Translations under genes and position numbers: made by a program
Part shown: positions 45,443 through 54,233 of the stretch, in pieces
Numbering within the stretch: position 1 is the first letter of the stretch
Layout of the letters: the number at the start of each line of letters is the position of its first letter
The notes under the pieces: model-generated
Databases searched by the model: none
What the model saw: the letters and a program-made list of their open reading frames with translations, nothing else
Told to the model about the DNA's origin: nothing
From: Geodermatophilus sp. DSM 45219
Lineage (GTDB): Bacteria; Actinomycetota; Actinomycetes; Mycobacteriales; Geodermatophilaceae
Length of the DNA stretch: 64,000 bases
NCBI RefSeq assembly: GCF_900104025.1
Contig: NZ_FNIQ01000001.1
Location: 558,001-622,000 of the forward strand
Direction of reading: 5' to 3'

Positions 45443-48400
45443 TCAGGAACGGCTCGACGCCGGCGTCTCGCCACCCTCCAGGTCACCCTCCGTGTCGAGG
45501 TACGCCTGCTGCAGCTCGGCCAGCAGCGCCGGGTCGGGCTCGGCCCACATCTGCCGGTCGACCGCCTCCAGCAGCCGCTCGGCGATGCCGTGCAGCGCCC
45601 ACGGGTTGGCCCGATCCATGAACGCGCGGTTCTCCGGGTCCAGCACGTAGGTCTGGGCGAGCTTCTCGTACATCCAGTCGGCGACCACGCCGGTCGTGGC
45701 GTCGTAGCCGAAGAGGTAGTCGACGGTGGCGGCCAGCTCGAAGGCGCCCTTGTAGCCGTGCCGGCGCATCGCCTGCAGCCACTTCGGGTTGACCACGCGG
45801 GCGCGGAACACCCGGGCGGTCTCCTCGGTCAGCGACCGGGTGCGCACCGACTCCGGCCGGGTGGAGTCGCCGATGTAGGCCCGCGGCGAGGAGCCGGTCA
45901 GCGCGCGGACCGTCGCCACCATCCCGCCGTGGTACTGGAAGTAGTCGTCGGAGTCGGCGATGTCGTGCTCGCGGGTGTCGACGTTCTTGGCCGCCACCGC
46001 GATCCGCCGGTAGGCCGCCTCCATGTCCGGGCGGGCCTGCACGCCGTCCAGGTCGCGGCCGTAGGCGTAGCCGCCCCACACCGCGTAGACCTCGGCGAGG
46101 TCGGCGTCCCCGCGCCAGTCGCGGGAGTCGATGAGCGGCAGCAGCCCGGCCCCGTAGGCGCCGGGCTTGGAGCCGAACACGCGGGTCGTGGCCCGCCGGC
46201 GGTCGCCGTGCCCGGCGACGTCGGCGTCCACGTGGGCGCGCACGAAGTTCCGGTCCGCGGGCTCGTCGAGCGCGGCCACCAGCGTCACCGCGTCGTCGAG
46301 CATGGTCACCACGTGCGGGAAGGCGTCCCGGAAGAAGCCGGAGATCCGCACGGTGACGTCGATCCGCGGCCGGCCGAGCTCCTCGAGCGGCACGGGCTCC
46401 AGGCCGGTCACCCGCCGCGAGGCGTCGTCCCACACCGGGCGGACGCCGAGCAACGCGAGGACCTCGCCGACGTCGTCCCCCGAGGTGCGCATCGCCGAGG
46501 TCCCCCAGACCGACAGCCCCACGGACGGCGGGTAGGTGCCGGTGTCGGCGAGGTAGCGCTCGACCAGGGAGTCGGCCATCGCCTGGCCGGTCTCCCAGGC
46601 CAGCCGGGAGGGGATCGCCCGTGGGTCGACGGAGTAGAAGTTGCGCCCGGTCGGCAGCACGTTGACCAGCCCGCGCAGCGGCGAGCCCGACGGCCCGGCC
46701 GGCACGTAGCCGCCCTCCAGGGCGTGCAGGGTCGCGTCCAGCTCGTCGGTGGTGCGCTCCAGCCGGGGCACCACCTCGTCGACGGCGAACCGCAGCACCG
46801 CCTCGACGCGGTCGTCCGGGCGCCCCAGCACGTCCGAGACGACCGGCGGCACCGCGGACGCCGCCCAGCCGGCCGCCTCCATGCCGGCGACCAGCGCCTC
46901 GGCCCGGGCCTCGACCGCGTCGGTGGTGACGCGGTCGGCCCCCTCCGCCAGCCCGAGCGCCTCGCGCAGCCCCGGGAGGGCCACCTGACCGCCCCAGATC
47001 TGCCGGGCGCGCAGCATCGCCAGCACCAGGTCGACCCGGCCCCGCCCGGACGGCGGGGTGCCGAGCACGTGCAGGCCGTCGCGGATCTGCGAGTCCTTGA
47101 TCTCGCAGAGCCAGCCGTCGACGTGCAGGATCATCTCGTCGAACCGGTCGTCCTCGGGCCGCTCCGTGAGCCCCAGGTCGGAGTCCATCTTCGCGGCCTG
47201 CAGAAGCGTCCAGATCTGCGCCCGGACGGCGGGCAGCTTGGCCGGGTCCATCGCCGCGATGTTGGCGTGCTCGTCGAGCAGCTGCTCCAGCCGGGCGATG
47301 TCGCCGTAGGAGTCGGCGCGGGCCATCGGCGGCACCATGTGGTCGACCAGGGTGGCGTGCGCGCGCCGCTTGGCCTGCGAGCCCTCGCCGGGGTCGTTGA
47401 CCAGAAACGGGTAGACCAGCGGCAGGTCGCCGAGTGCGGCGTCCGGCGCGCACGACGCGGACAGGCCCACGGTCTTGCCGGGCAGCCACTCCAGGTTGCC
47501 GTGCTTGCCGGCGTGCACGAGTGCGTGCGCGCCGAACACCGACCGCAGCCACCAGTAGGCGGCCAGGTAGTGGTGGGACGGCGGCAGGTCCGGGTCGTGG
47601 TAGATCGCGATCGGGTTCTCCCCGAAGCCGCGCGGCGGCTGGACCATCACCACGACGTTCCCGGCCCGCAGCGCGGCGAAGACGATGTCGTCCCCGTCCA
47701 CGAACAGCGTGCCCGGCGGCTCACCCCAGTGCTGCACCATCGCCCCGCGGAGGTCCTCGGGCAGCGTGTCGAAGAACGCGCGGTACTCGGCGGCCGGGAT
47801 CCGGACGGGGTTCCCGGACAGCTGCTCCGACGTGAGCCAGTCGGCGTCCTGCCCGCCGGCGGCGATCAGCGCGTGCACCAGCGCGTCGCCGTCCAGCTCG
47901 GCCACGCCGGGCAGCGCGTCGGGCCCGTCGAACGGGCCGACGTCGTACCCGGCGCCGGACATCGCGGCCAGCAGCCGGACGACGGACGCCGGGGTGTCCA
48001 GGCCGACGGCGTTGCCGATGCGGGCGTGCTTGGTCGGGTAGGCGCTCAGCATCACGACGATGCGGCGCTCGGCGGGCGGGGTGTGCCGCAGCCGGGCGTG
48101 CGCGACGGCGGTGCCGGCCACGCGGGCGGCCCGCTCGGGATCGGCGACGTACCTGGTCAGGCCGTCGTCGTCGGTCTCCTTGAAGGAGAACGGCACGCTG
48201 ATCAGCCGGCCGTCGAACTCCGGGATGGCGACCTGGTTGCCGACGTCGAGCGGGGACAGTCCGTCGTCGTCGGCCAACCACTCCGCCCGCGACCGGGTCA
48301 GGCACAGCCCCTGGACCACCGGCACGTCGAGCGAGGCGAGCTGGCCGACGTCCCACGCGCCGTCGTCCCCGCCGGCCTGGGCGGTGGCCGGCCGCGAGCC

Positions 48401-49045
48401 GCCGGCCGCCAGCACGGTGACGACCAGCGCGTCGGCCGTGCGCAGGACGTCCAGCAGCTCGTCGGACACGCTGCGCAGCGAGGAGGTGAAGACCGGCAGC
48501 GCGCGGCCGCCGGCGTCCTCGATCGCCCCGCACAGCGACTCGACGAAGGCGGTGTTCCCGGCCAGGTGGTGCGCCCGGTAGTAGAGGACGGCGACGGTCG
48601 GCCCGCCGTCGTCCCGCGGGGTCCGCTCCAGCAGGCCCCAGTCCGGCGCGACCACCGGCGGCTCGAAGCCCTCGCCGGTCAGCAGCACGGTGTCGGACAG
48701 GAACCGGTGCAGCTGGACCAGGTTGTCCGGCCCGCCCTGCGCGAGGTAGCCGTGCGCCTCGGTCGCCACGCCCATCGGGACGGTGGACAACTCCATCAAC
48801 TCGGCGTCGGGCAGCGCCTCCCCGCCGAGGACGACGACCGGCGCAGGCCCGGCCAGCAGCGGCGCCAGCCGCTCCTCGTACTGCCGCCGCACGCCCAGGA
48901 TGCGGACGACGACGAGCTCCGCCCCCTCGGCGAGGGACGCCATGCCCGCGTCGTCCAGCCGGGAGGGGTTGCCCAGCCGCCAGTGGGCGCCACTGGCGCG
49001 GGCGGAGAGGAGGTCGGTGTCGCTGGTCGACAGCAGCGTGAACAC
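45443..49045 (-). CDS. cobN: Aerobic-type cobaltochelatase large subunit
   Basis: CobN, with CobS/CobT- or ChlI/D-type partners, inserts cobalt into hydrogenobyrinate a,c-diamide using ATP. The 1200-residue protein has the family start FTLLSTSDTDLLSARASGA and long conserved stretches such as VHAGKHGNLEWLPGKTVGLS, GFFRDAFPHVVTMLDDAV, NPKWLQAMRRHGYKGAFELA and the C-terminal NPWALHGIAERLLEA. GTG 49045 is chosen over GTG 49054 because TAGCGT sits seven bases before it and overlaps the latter. Partner AAA subunits are not in the window. Confidence 0.95.
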   Translation of the reverse strand: MFTLLSTSDTDLLSARASGAHWRLGNPSRLDDAGMASLAEGAELVVVRILGVRRQYEERLAPLLAGPAPVVVLGGEALPDAELMELSTVPMGVATEAHGYLAQGGPDNLVQLHRFLSDTVLLTGEGFEPPVVAPDWGLLERTPRDDGGPTVAVLYYRAHHLAGNTAFVESLCGAIEDAGGRALPVFTSSLRSVSDELLDVLRTADALVVTVLAAGGSRPATAQAGGDDGAWDVGQLASLDVPVVQGLCLTRSRAEWLADDDGLSPLDVGNQVAIPEFDGRLISVPFSFKETDDDGLTRYVADPERAARVAGTAVAHARLRHTPPAERRIVVMLSAYPTKHARIGNAVGLDTPASVVRLLAAMSGAGYDVGPFDGPDALPGVAELDGDALVHALIAAGGQDADWLTSEQLSGNPVRIPAAEYRAFFDTLPEDLRGAMVQHWGEPPGTLFVDGDDIVFAALRAGNVVVMVQPPRGFGENPIAIYHDPDLPPSHHYLAAYWWLRSVFGAHALVHAGKHGNLEWLPGKTVGLSASCAPDAALGDLPLVYPFLVNDPGEGSQAKRRAHATLVDHMVPPMARADSYGDIARLEQLLDEHANIAAMDPAKLPAVRAQIWTLLQAAKMDSDLGLTERPEDDRFDEMILHVDGWLCEIKDSQIRDGLHVLGTPPSGRGRVDLVLAMLRARQIWGGQVALPGLREALGLAEGADRVTTDAVEARAEALVAGMEAAGWAASAVPPVVSDVLGRPDDRVEAVLRFAVDEVVPRLERTTDELDATLHALEGGYVPAGPSGSPLRGLVNVLPTGRNFYSVDPRAIPSRLAWETGQAMADSLVERYLADTGTYPPSVGLSVWGTSAMRTSGDDVGEVLALLGVRPVWDDASRRVTGLEPVPLEELGRPRIDVTVRISGFFRDAFPHVVTMLDDAVTLVAALDEPADRNFVRAHVDADVAGHGDRRRATTRVFGSKPGAYGAGLLPLIDSRDWRGDADLAEVYAVWGGYAYGRDLDGVQARPDMEAAYRRIAVAAKNVDTREHDIADSDDYFQYHGGMVATVRALTGSSPRAYIGDSTRPESVRTRSLTEETARVFRARVVNPKWLQAMRRHGYKGAFELAATVDYLFGYDATTGVVADWMYEKLAQTYVLDPENRAFMDRANPWALHGIAERLLEAVDRQMWAEPDPALLAELQQAYLDTEGDLEGGETPASSRS

Positions 49046-49052
49046 CGACGGC

Positions 49053-49058
49053 ACGCTA
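49053..49058 (-). promoter_or_regulatory. -10-like TAGCGT, leaderless start of cobN
   Basis: On the minus strand TAGCGT is followed by seven bases and the GTG at 49045. The divergent PIG-L gene has an identical hexamer 78 bp away. Confidence 0.5.
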
Positions 49059-49136
49059 CCGGGACCGGCCGGTGGCGACGCCCCGGACGCCCGGGTCCGC
49101 ACGCACGACCGGCCGGAACGGGCGACACCGCGGCCC

Positions 49137-49142
49137 TAGCGT
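49137..49142 (+). promoter_or_regulatory. -10-like TAGCGT, leaderless start of PIG-L gene
   Basis: TAGCGT is followed by six bases and the ATG at 49149. Confidence 0.5.
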
Positions 49143-49148
49143 CCGCGC

Positions 49149-49925
49149 ATGCCTCCCGTGCCGCCGCTCCCCGACGACGCGTTCGGCCGCGTGCTGTGCG
49201 TCGTCGCCCACCCCGACGACGTCGAGTACGGCACCTCCTCGGCCGTCGCCGCCTGGACCGCCCGGGGCATCGACGTGGCCTACCTGCTGCTCACCCGCGG
49301 CGAGGCCGGCATGGACGCCCTCCGGCCCGAGGAGACCGCCCGGCTGCGGACGGCGGAGCAGCTGGCCGCCGCCGAGGCGGTCGGCGTCACCGAGGTCCGG
49401 TTCCTCGACCACCCGGACGGCGTCCTGGAGCACGGTCCGGCACTGCGCCGCGACATCGCCCGGGTCATCCGCGAGCACCGCCCCGACGCCCTGCTGGTCG
49501 GCACGTGGGAGATCGAGTTCGCCGCCGGGCTCAACCAGGCCGACCACCGCGTCGCGGGGCTCGCCGGGCTGGACGCGCTGCGCGACGCCGGCAACCGCTG
49601 GGTGTTCCCCGAACTGCTCGACGAGGGGCTCGAGCCCTGGGCGGTGCGCTGGCTGCTGAGCAGCGGTGACCCCCGGCCGACCCACGGGGTCGACGTGACC
49701 GGCGAGGCGCTGGAACGGGGCATCGCCTCGCTGGAGGCGCACGGGCAGTACCTGGCCGGCATCCCCGGCCACCCGCCCCCGCGGCCGATGATCACCGGGA
49801 TCACGGCGCTGCAGGGGCGGGCGATGGGGGTGCCGCACGCGGTGCTCCTCCGCGCCTGGGACCTGTTCGCGCCGCCGCCCATCGCGCAGGAGGCGATGGC
49901 GGCGGCCGCCGGGACGGCCGGCTGA
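49149..49925 (+). CDS. PIG-L / LmbE family deacetylase
   Basis: A 258-residue zinc N-deacetylase. AHPDDVEYG near residue 20 holds the metal His and Asp; NQADHRVAG near 136 supplies the third ligand. Relatives deacetylate GlcNAc-type substrates, for example MshB and Mca in mycothiol metabolism. Sequence order and neighbours do not show which substrate is used here. It is divergent from cobN with about 100 bp between. Confidence 0.92.
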   Translation: MPPVPPLPDDAFGRVLCVVAHPDDVEYGTSSAVAAWTARGIDVAYLLLTRGEAGMDALRPEETARLRTAEQLAAAEAVGVTEVRFLDHPDGVLEHGPALRRDIARVIREHRPDALLVGTWEIEFAAGLNQADHRVAGLAGLDALRDAGNRWVFPELLDEGLEPWAVRWLLSSGDPRPTHGVDVTGEALERGIASLEAHGQYLAGIPGHPPPRPMITGITALQGRAMGVPHAVLLRAWDLFAPPPIAQEAMAAAAGTAG

Positions 49926-49930
49926 ACCGG

Positions 49931-50050
49931 TCAGCAGCCCCCGTCCCCTCCGCCACCGCCTCCGCCGCCGCAGTCGCCGAAGCCGCCACCCCAGCCACCT
50001 GCGCCGGCGTCCGCGCCACCGCCAGAGCCGTGCTCCCGCCCCTGCCCGGT
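49931..50050 (-). pseudogene. Gly/Cys-rich C-terminal remnant (TIGR04222-type membrane protein tail)
   Basis: On the minus strand, ending at a TGA at 49931-49933, one frame reads a Gly-rich tail GGWGGGFGDCGGGG then GGGGDGGC. Such Gly/Cys tails are typical of TIGR04222-domain membrane proteins. No start and no membrane part remain, so it is only a fragment. Confidence 0.45.
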
Positions 50051-50436
50051 GGGGACTGCGGCTGTGGGCGGTCCTCGACGAGTCCGTGCTCCGCCGCACC
50101 GCACGCGCCCCCGGGTCGCCCGAGGGCGCGGCGGTGCTGCGCGGGCAGCTGGCGTGGTCGGTCGAGGTCGCCGCGCGCCCCCACGTCACCGCACAGGTGC
50201 TGCCGCTCGACGCCGGGCTGCCGCCGGTGACCGCCGGCTCGTTCTCCGTCCTCGAGTCACGCGCCACCGGGACGCCGGACGTCGTCTACCTGGAGGACGA
50301 GACGCGGATCCCCTTCGTCGACGGCGAGGCCGAGGTGCACCGCTACGGCCGGGCGTTCGAGCTGCTCATCGATATGGCGCTGGACCCCGACGTGTCGGTC
50401 CGCTGGATCGGGGAGCTGCTCGACCGGTGGGGATCA
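50050..50436 (+). pseudogene. DUF5753 (XRE regulator) C-terminal fragment, helix-turn-helix missing
   Basis: The frame reads LRLWAVLDESVLRRTARAPG, then LAWSVEVAARPHVTAQVLPL, FSVLESRATGTPDVVYLEDE and ALDPDVSVRWIGELLDRW. This is the DUF5753 (Scr1-like) domain that follows an XRE helix-turn-helix. The DNA-binding half is absent; upstream lies the Gly/Cys-rich remnant of another gene. The 3' end runs into the TPR gene on the opposite strand. I read it as a truncated relic. Confidence 0.65.
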
Positions 50437-50754
50437 GGCGGCGCCCAGGGCGTCGGCGACCCGGTGGTGGGCCACCGCCTCGCCGGCCCGGCTCTGCCGC
50501 TCCAGCGTGCGGGCCAGCGCCCGCCGCGCCCAGCCGTTGGCCGGGGCCATCGCGACCAGGCGGGTGAGCGCCTCCTCCGCCCGCGCCAGCTGGGCGGAGC
50601 CGAAGTAGGACCGGGCCAGCAGCTCGAGGGCGGCCTCGTTGGTCGGCTCGGCCCGGACCAGGGGCTCCAGCAGGCGGGCCGCCTCGATCGGCTGGCCCAT
50701 CGCGAGGAAGAGGTCCGCGCGGAGGAACTCCGAGTGCAGGTCGCGCTGGGTCAT
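50434..50754 (-). CDS. Small tetratricopeptide-repeat protein
   Basis: A 106-residue helical protein with about two and a half TPR-like units: FLAMGQPIEAARLLEPLVRAEP, ALELLARSYFGSAQLARAEEAL and ARRALARTLERQSRAGEAV. The Gly-Pro-free helices and the AxxxL spacing match TPRs used as adaptor surfaces. Partners unknown. ATG 50754 is the only good start. It diverges from the first DUF4383-like gene. Confidence 0.78.
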   Translation of the reverse strand: MTQRDLHSEFLRADLFLAMGQPIEAARLLEPLVRAEPTNEAALELLARSYFGSAQLARAEEALTRLVAMAPANGWARRALARTLERQSRAGEAVAHHRVADALGAA

Positions 50755-50880
50755 GCGGGGGGAACACCGTGGTCTCGCCGCGCCTTCCCGCGCCCCGGGT
50801 CGCACCATGGCTGTAGTGAATCCACTGAGCGCCGCCCCGGCGAAGAACGGCTGTCCCCCACACCCCTCCAGGGAGCCCCC

Positions 50881-51576
50881 ATGAGACTGCGTCCCCAGGC
50901 CCGGCAGCAGACAGCGGACCGGCCCGCGGCCGGCGGCGAGCGCGTGCTGGTCGTCCAGCGGATCGGAGCGATCGTCGTCGGCCAGGTCATCCTGGTCTTC
51001 GGCCTGCTCGGCTTCGCCAACCAGCTGGCGTTCTTCTCCACCGAGGGCGAGCGGGTGCTGGGCCTGTCCTCCAACGGCCTGCTCTCGACCATCTCGATCG
51101 TCACGGCCGTGGTGCTCTTCGTCGCCGCGGCACGCGGGCCGCGGATCGCCTCGACGGTGATGATCGTCGTCGGCGTGCTGTTCCTGGTCTCCGCGCTGGT
51201 CAACCTGGCCGTGCTGCGCACCAGCTTCAACATCCTGGCGTTCGAGTTCCCGAACGTCGTCTTCTCCGTGGTGGCGGGGCTGGTGCTGCTCGTCCTCGGG
51301 ACCTACGGCCGGGTCAGCGGCAACCTGCCGCCGGACAGCCCCTACGCCCGGGCCGGCACGGACGACGAGGAGATCGACCTGACCAGCGACCTCCCGGCCA
51401 CCCCGGCCGAGGTCGCCGCGGAGCGGGCGATGCGCGAGGCCGAGGTCGCCGTCGTCCAGCACGTCGCCACCAACGAGCAGCGTCGGCGGGTGGCGGCGAT
51501 GGCGCACGTGCACAGCCGGGGCGACCGGCGCCGGGTGTGGATGTCCTTCGACGAGGCCGGCCGCGAGCTCCGCTGA
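50881..51576 (+). CDS. DUF4383-like four-span membrane protein (copy A)
   Basis: A 231-residue protein with four membrane spans between about residues 27 and 140 (VGQVILVFGLLGFANQLAFF; LLSTISIVTAVVLFVAA; STVMIVVGVLFLVSALVNLAVL; FSVVAGLVLLVLGTYG), and a ~80-residue acidic-then-basic cytoplasmic tail. Function unknown; the four-span body resembles DUF4383. It is followed 90 bp later by a close paralog with an almost identical tail. Confidence 0.82.
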   Translation: MRLRPQARQQTADRPAAGGERVLVVQRIGAIVVGQVILVFGLLGFANQLAFFSTEGERVLGLSSNGLLSTISIVTAVVLFVAAARGPRIASTVMIVVGVLFLVSALVNLAVLRTSFNILAFEFPNVVFSVVAGLVLLVLGTYGRVSGNLPPDSPYARAGTDDEEIDLTSDLPATPAEVAAERAMREAEVAVVQHVATNEQRRRVAAMAHVHSRGDRRRVWMSFDEAGRELR

Positions 51577-51666
51577 GCCGCGCCGGCACCCACGGCGCCG
51601 CGGTGGTGTACGGACCGGCCGCGGAGGCGGAGGATGGTCGGAAGCCCACCCATCGGGGAGTCCGCC

Positions 51667-52380
51667 ATGGCACCGCGACTGCACCTCCCGCACCGCACGA
51701 CGCGGTCCCCTGCGCCGGCCGGCGATCCACACCTGGGCGCACGCGTGTTCGCCGTCCAGCGGGCGGGCGCCGTCCTGGTGGCGGCGTTCCTCCTCGTCTT
51801 CGGCGTCCTCGGCTTCGCCGGCGGCCTGGACTACTTCTCGACCGAGGGCAGGCAGATCCTGGGTCTGTCCTCCAACGGTCTGCTGTCGACGATCTCGGTG
51901 GTCGTGGCCCTCGTGCTGCTCGTCGCTGCCGCCCGCAGCCCGCGCGTGGCCTCGACCGTGATGATCGTCGTCGGCACGCTGTTCCTGCTCTCCGCCCTGG
52001 TGAACCTCGCGGTCCTGCGGACGTCGTTCAACATCCTGGCCTTCGAGTTCGAGAACGTCGTCTTCTCCGTCGTGGTCGGCCTGCTCCTGCTGACGCTCGG
52101 CGCGTACGGCCGGATCGGCGGCCACCTGCCGGGGGACAGCCCGTACGCCCACGCGCGGCCGGGCGACGACGAGGAGATCGACCTGACCAGCGACCTCCCG
52201 GCCACCCCGGCCGAGATCGCCGCGGAGCAGGCGATGCGCGAGGCCGAGGTCGCCGTCGTCCAGCACGTCGCCACGAACGACCAGCGCCGGCGAGTGGCGG
52301 CGATGGCACGCGTGCACAGCCGGGGCGACCGGCGCCGGGTGTGGATGTCCTTCGACGGGGCCGGGCGCGAGCTGCGCTGA
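51667..52380 (+). CDS. DUF4383-like four-span membrane protein (copy B)
   Basis: A 237-residue tandem paralog of the preceding gene, sharing LGLSSNGLLSTIS, ASTVMIVVG and LVNLAVLRTSFNILAFEF in the spans and nearly every residue of the C-terminal tail (DDEEIDLTSDLPATPAE onward). ATG 51667 has GGGGAG six bases upstream; ATG 51634 is an alternative that adds 11 residues. The pair looks like a recent duplication, possibly kept uniform by gene conversion. Confidence 0.82.
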   Translation: MAPRLHLPHRTTRSPAPAGDPHLGARVFAVQRAGAVLVAAFLLVFGVLGFAGGLDYFSTEGRQILGLSSNGLLSTISVVVALVLLVAAARSPRVASTVMIVVGTLFLLSALVNLAVLRTSFNILAFEFENVVFSVVVGLLLLTLGAYGRIGGHLPGDSPYAHARPGDDEEIDLTSDLPATPAEIAAEQAMREAEVAVVQHVATNDQRRRVAAMARVHSRGDRRRVWMSFDGAGRELR

Positions 52381-52424
52381 GGGGACCGGCCGCCGGTCAC
52401 CGGACGGGACGGGACCGCGGGCCG

Positions 52425-52430
52425 TACCCT
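52425..52430 (+). promoter_or_regulatory. -10-like TACCCT before cobG
   Basis: TACCCT is followed by ten bases and the cobG ATG. Confidence 0.45.
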
Positions 52431-52440
52431 CGCCAGCGCC

Positions 52441-53613
52441 ATGACCGCTCCTCCCGCAGCCGTCCGCGTGGGCGCCGACGCCTGCCCGGGTGCACTGCAG
52501 ACCCACGCCGCCGCCGACGGCGCGCTGGCCCGGGTACGGGTGCCCGGCGGGCTGCTCAGCGGCGGCCAGCTGCGGGCGCTGGCGGCCGTGGCGCGCGACC
52601 TCGGCGACGGGGCGCTGGAGCTGACCAGCCGGGGCAACGTGCAGCTGCGCGGGCTGGCCGCGGGCACGGAGCCGGAGCTGGGCGACCGGCTGGCCGCCGC
52701 CGGCCTGCTGCCCAGCCCCACCCACGAGCGGGTGCGCAACCTGCTGGCCAGCGCGCTCACCGGCCGCGCCGGCGGGCACGTCGACGTCCGGCCGTGGGTG
52801 CGGGCCCTGGACGCCGGCCTGTGCGCCGACCCCGCGCTGGCCGGGCTGCCCGGCCGGTACCTGGCCACGCTGGACGACGGCCGCGGTGACGTGGCCGGCC
52901 TCGGTGGGGACGTCGGCCTGCAGGCGCTGTCCCCCGACGAGGTCGCGCTGACCCTCGGGGGCGCCGACGCCGGCCTGCGCGTGCACCCCGACGACGCCGT
53001 CCCCCTGGCGCTGGCCGCCACCCGCGGCTTCCTCGCCGAGCGCGCCGCCCAGGCCTCGAGCGCATGGCGCCTGGCCGAGCTCGAGGACGGGCCGGCCCGC
53101 GTCGCCGCCCGCCTGGGTGCCACCCTCCCCGCCGCCCCCCACCGCCTTTATCGCGATATTGGCACCACGCCCTCGGTCGGATCCGTGGTGCAGCGGGACG
53201 GGCGGGTGGCGCTGATCGCCGTCGTGCCGCTGGGGCGCCTCGACGCCGCTCAGGCCGACCTGCTGGCCCGGGTCACCGGCGAGGTGCAGCTGACGCCGTG
53301 GCGCAGCGTCGTCGTCCCCGACCTCACCGAGGACGCCGTCGACGACGTCGCGGTCGCCCTGCACCGGACCGGGATGGTGTTCGACGAGGCCAGCCCCTGG
53401 ACCCGGGTCACCGCCTGCGCCGGGCGGCCGGGGTGCGCGAAGTCGCTGGCCGACGTCCGGGCCGATGCCGCCCGGGCCGTCGCGACCGGCACCCTGCCGG
53501 CCGATGGCACCCGCCAGCACTGGGCCGGGTGCGAGCGGCGCTGCGGCCGGCCGCGGGGCGAGGTCGTCGACGTCGTGGCGACCGGGACCGGATACCGAGT
53601 CGGGAAGAGCTGA
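52441..53613 (+). CDS. cobG: Precorrin-3B synthase (oxygen-dependent)
   Basis: CobG is the iron-sulfur mono-oxygenase that makes precorrin-3B, the oxygen-dependent ring-contraction preparation. The 390 residues are built like two half nitrite/sulfite reductase domains, with [15 protein letters not shown] near residue 62. The [4Fe-4S] ligands fall in [15 protein letters not shown] and [11 protein letters not shown] near the C-terminus. A short AT-rich patch with rare codons (LYRDIG, about 53147-53162) stands out. The stop shares a base with the cobH start (TGATG). Confidence 0.93.
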   Translation: MTAPPAAVRVGADACPGALQTHAAADGALARVRVPGGLLSGGQLRALAAVARDLGDGALELTSRGNVQLRGLAAGTEPELGDRLAAAGLLPSPTHERVRNLLASALTGRAGGHVDVRPWVRALDAGLCADPALAGLPGRYLATLDDGRGDVAGLGGDVGLQALSPDEVALTLGGADAGLRVHPDDAVPLALAATRGFLAERAAQASSAWRLAELEDGPARVAARLGATLPAAPHRLYRDIGTTPSVGSVVQRDGRVALIAVVPLGRLDAAQADLLARVTGEVQLTPWRSVVVPDLTEDAVDDVAVALHRTGMVFDEASPWTRVTACAGRPGCAKSLADVRADAARAVATGTLPADGTRQHWAGCERRCGRPRGEVVDVVATGTGYRVGKS

Positions 53614-54233
53614 TGTACGAGTACGAGAAGGACGGCGCGGAGATCTACCGGCGCTCGTTCGCCACCATCCGCGCGGAGACCGACCTGACCGGCCTGCCCG
53701 GGGACGTGGCCCGCGTAGCCGTGCGGATGGTGCACGCCTGCGGCCAGGTCGACCTGGTCGAGGACCTCGCGTACTCACCCGACGTCGTGGCGCGGGCCCG
53801 CGAGGCGCTGGACGCCGGCGCCCCGGTGCTGTGCGACGCGGAGATGGTGGCCTCGGGGATCACCCGCCGGCGGCTGCCCGAGGACAACGACGTCGTCTGC
53901 ACGCTCAACGACCCGCGCACGCCGGCCCTGGCCGCCGACCTCGGCACCACCCGCACCGCCGCGGCGCTCGAGCTGTGGCGCGACCGGCTGGACGGCGCGG
54001 TGGTCGCCATCGGCAACGCACCGACCGCGCTGTTCCACCTGCTGGAGCTGGTCGCGGCCGGGGCACCCCGCCCGGCCGCGGTGATCGGCATCCCGGTCGG
54101 CTTCATCGGCGCGGTGGAGTCCAAGGACGCGCTGGCCGCCTCCGACCTGGACCACCTGGTGGTGCGCGGCCGGCGCGGCGGCAGCGCCATCACCGCGGCG
54201 GCGGTCAACGCGATCGCGAGCGACGTCGAGTGA
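53613..54233 (+). CDS. cobH: Precorrin-8X methylmutase
   Basis: CobH moves the C-11 methyl to C-12 to give hydrogenobyrinate. The 206 residues include [15 protein letters not shown], the catalytic-His region [36 protein letters not shown] and [14 protein letters not shown]. Its TGA overlaps the GTG of cobIJ. Confidence 0.96.
   Translation: MYEYEKDGAEIYRRSFATIRAETDLTGLPGDVARVAVRMVHACGQVDLVEDLAYSPDVVARAREALDAGAPVLCDAEMVASGITRRRLPEDNDVVCTLNDPRTPALAADLGTTRTAAALELWRDRLDGAVVAIGNAPTALFHLLELVAAGAPRPAAVIGIPVGFIGAVESKDALAASDLDHLVVRGRRGGSAITAAAVNAIASDVE

Noticed and set aside
49046-49148. Cobalamin riboswitch upstream of cobN, cobC, cobG or cbiD
   Set aside because: The gaps are under about 110 bp and lack the B12-box type sequence. 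The cobN, cobC and cobG starts look leaderless, which leaves no room for a riboswitch.
45305-49669. Very long plus-strand open frame (over 1400 codons) across cobN
   Set aside because: It is the antisense of cobN, a clear cobaltochelatase gene, and has low-complexity Arg/Gly/Val composition. Stop codons are rare in this GC-rich DNA, so shadow frames are long.
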